Shown: piece after piece, positions 63,252 to 64,000 of the stretch | Position numbering within the stretch: the first letter of the stretch is position 1 | Layout of the letters: each line of letters opens with the position of its first letter | Origin: Topomyia yanbarensis | Lineage: Eukaryota > Arthropoda > Insecta > Diptera > Culicidae | Reading direction: 5' to 3' | DNA: 64,000 bases | NCBI RefSeq assembly: GCF_030247195.1 | Contig: NC_080672.1 | Location: 188,301,201 to 188,365,200 of the forward strand | Program-made: the position numbers and the translations under genes | Notes under the pieces: model-generated | What the model saw: only the letters and a program-made list of their open reading frames with translations | The model's database searches: none | What the model was told of the DNA's origin: nothing

Positions 63252-64000
63252 CAGAGTGTATGTAAGGAGAGTGAAGACAACTGTCATGATTATCCGTCAG
63301 TGATATTCCAAACCTAGGATAGGATCCGCCAGCTCTGTCTTCTGTTTTTGAACCAATTCTGAACCAGCTCGTGATTGGACGAAAGTGACATAGGCAAACC
63401 TTCGGCTTGGAAACTAAAAGTACCAAAGGGCTGCTTGGAAGTGTTGTCATATTGTGATATCAAACATAAAACGACGATTGTTAACCGTGTTGATTTTTTT
63501 GTTTTCTCGAGATACCGCTTTCTTTCTATAACATCCGTCTGTAATTATGAAGTGCAGGCATTATTTGGCAGACGAAATCAAACATATTATCCAGAACTGA
63601 AATTCCCGAGAGATCCGGTAGCGCGGTTATCGTGGATTCTGTTCTGTGTGCGGAGTAATGCGGAAATGCCTTTTTTCGAAATCAACAGGCTGTGTAGCGT
63701 AAGTATGAAAATATTTTGAACATCATGTAAAAATTGTCTTTGTTCCAGTACCGAGTAAATTGGAAGTACTGAGCAAACAGGGAGAAAGTTATCCCGGAAG
63801 TCGCTTCTTGTTCTTCCTTTGGTATTATCGATACAGTTGAATTTTACAGTTTTCAACTGAATCGATCATCGGTGTAAATAGGAGAGTGTATTTTCTACTG
63901 CTGTTTTCTCCGAAACAATCACATGTAAAAACCTATACATTCCTCCAAAACAAAAATTAAACCTTGCAGAAAAGTAGTTTTAGAATATTTAATATAAATC
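63252..64000. other. No gene; possible MITE end next to R3
   Basis: Right after the truncated R3 the sequence CAGAGTGTATGTAAGGAGAG begins and looks like the end of another small element, but no matching second end is visible. A small hairpin (CAGTTGAA...TTCAACTG, near 63834-63859) is the only other feature. Short frames on both strands show no motif. Confidence 0.4.

Noticed and set aside
1..64000. tRNA, rRNA or snRNA genes
   Set aside because: Looked for B-box-like TTCRANYC words with matching acceptor stems and for rRNA-like blocks; none was convincing. A covariance-model scan would be decisive and was not possible.

Overview
The window looks like a piece of a large, transposon-dense insect genome, most probably a culicine mosquito. 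The reasons are inferential: short introns of about 59 bp in a DDX19/Dbp5-like pseudogene, CR1-, I-, RTE- and R1/LOA-type non-LTR retrotransposons, Ty3/gypsy elements, and several terminal-inverted-repeat families whose end sequences I associate with mosquito genomes. I see no intact, single-copy host protein gene. The only fully open large reading frames belong to one I-type retrotransposon at 56.8-62.8 kb.

Layout. 0-5 kb: anonymous DNA, a 9-bp minisatellite (1.6-2.8 kb), an RTE-clade fragment (3.5-4.0 kb) and a GA microsatellite. 5-17 kb: miniature and fold-back elements, including an almost perfect 172-bp palindrome at 11.6 kb with a second, interrupted copy beside it, and a few short unrecognised reading frames. 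17.3-23.6 kb: a decayed Ty3/gypsy element (gypsy-1, minus strand) with primer-binding site and one probable LTR. 24.4-24.7 kb: a histone H4 pseudogene that still carries a good histone 3' stem-loop. 25.2 kb: a 527-bp inverted-repeat element whose almost identical twin, also 527 bp, lies at 47.8 kb. 27.5-43.0 kb: one CR1-like retrotransposon (here K1; PHD-finger ORF1, endonuclease and reverse transcriptase) split into three blocks by two insertions of more than 5 kb, each with inverted termini and target-site duplications. 43.6-45.6 kb: an intron-retaining DDX19/Dbp5 helicase pseudogene, followed by a glutamine-rich pseudogene piece. 47.3-63.3 kb: three copies of an ACCCAT-rich repeat (R1 to R3) that act as landing pads for two small 8-bp-TSD elements, a Ty3/gypsy element with both LTRs (gypsy-2), a 5'-truncated CR1-group element (K2) and the intact I-type element.

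How it fits together. The window is best read as stratified transposon history. Target-site duplications give relative ages: K1 came before its two large insertions E1 and E2, and R2 came before gypsy-2, which came before a small hAT-like insertion in the gypsy-2 integrase gene. R1 was hit by two different small elements and R3 by the I element. Almost all retroelement coding sequence lies on the minus strand, so a plus-strand transcript would be antisense to nearly all of it. That resembles a uni-strand piRNA cluster, but the sequence alone cannot show this. All family names come from motif reading by eye without database searches.
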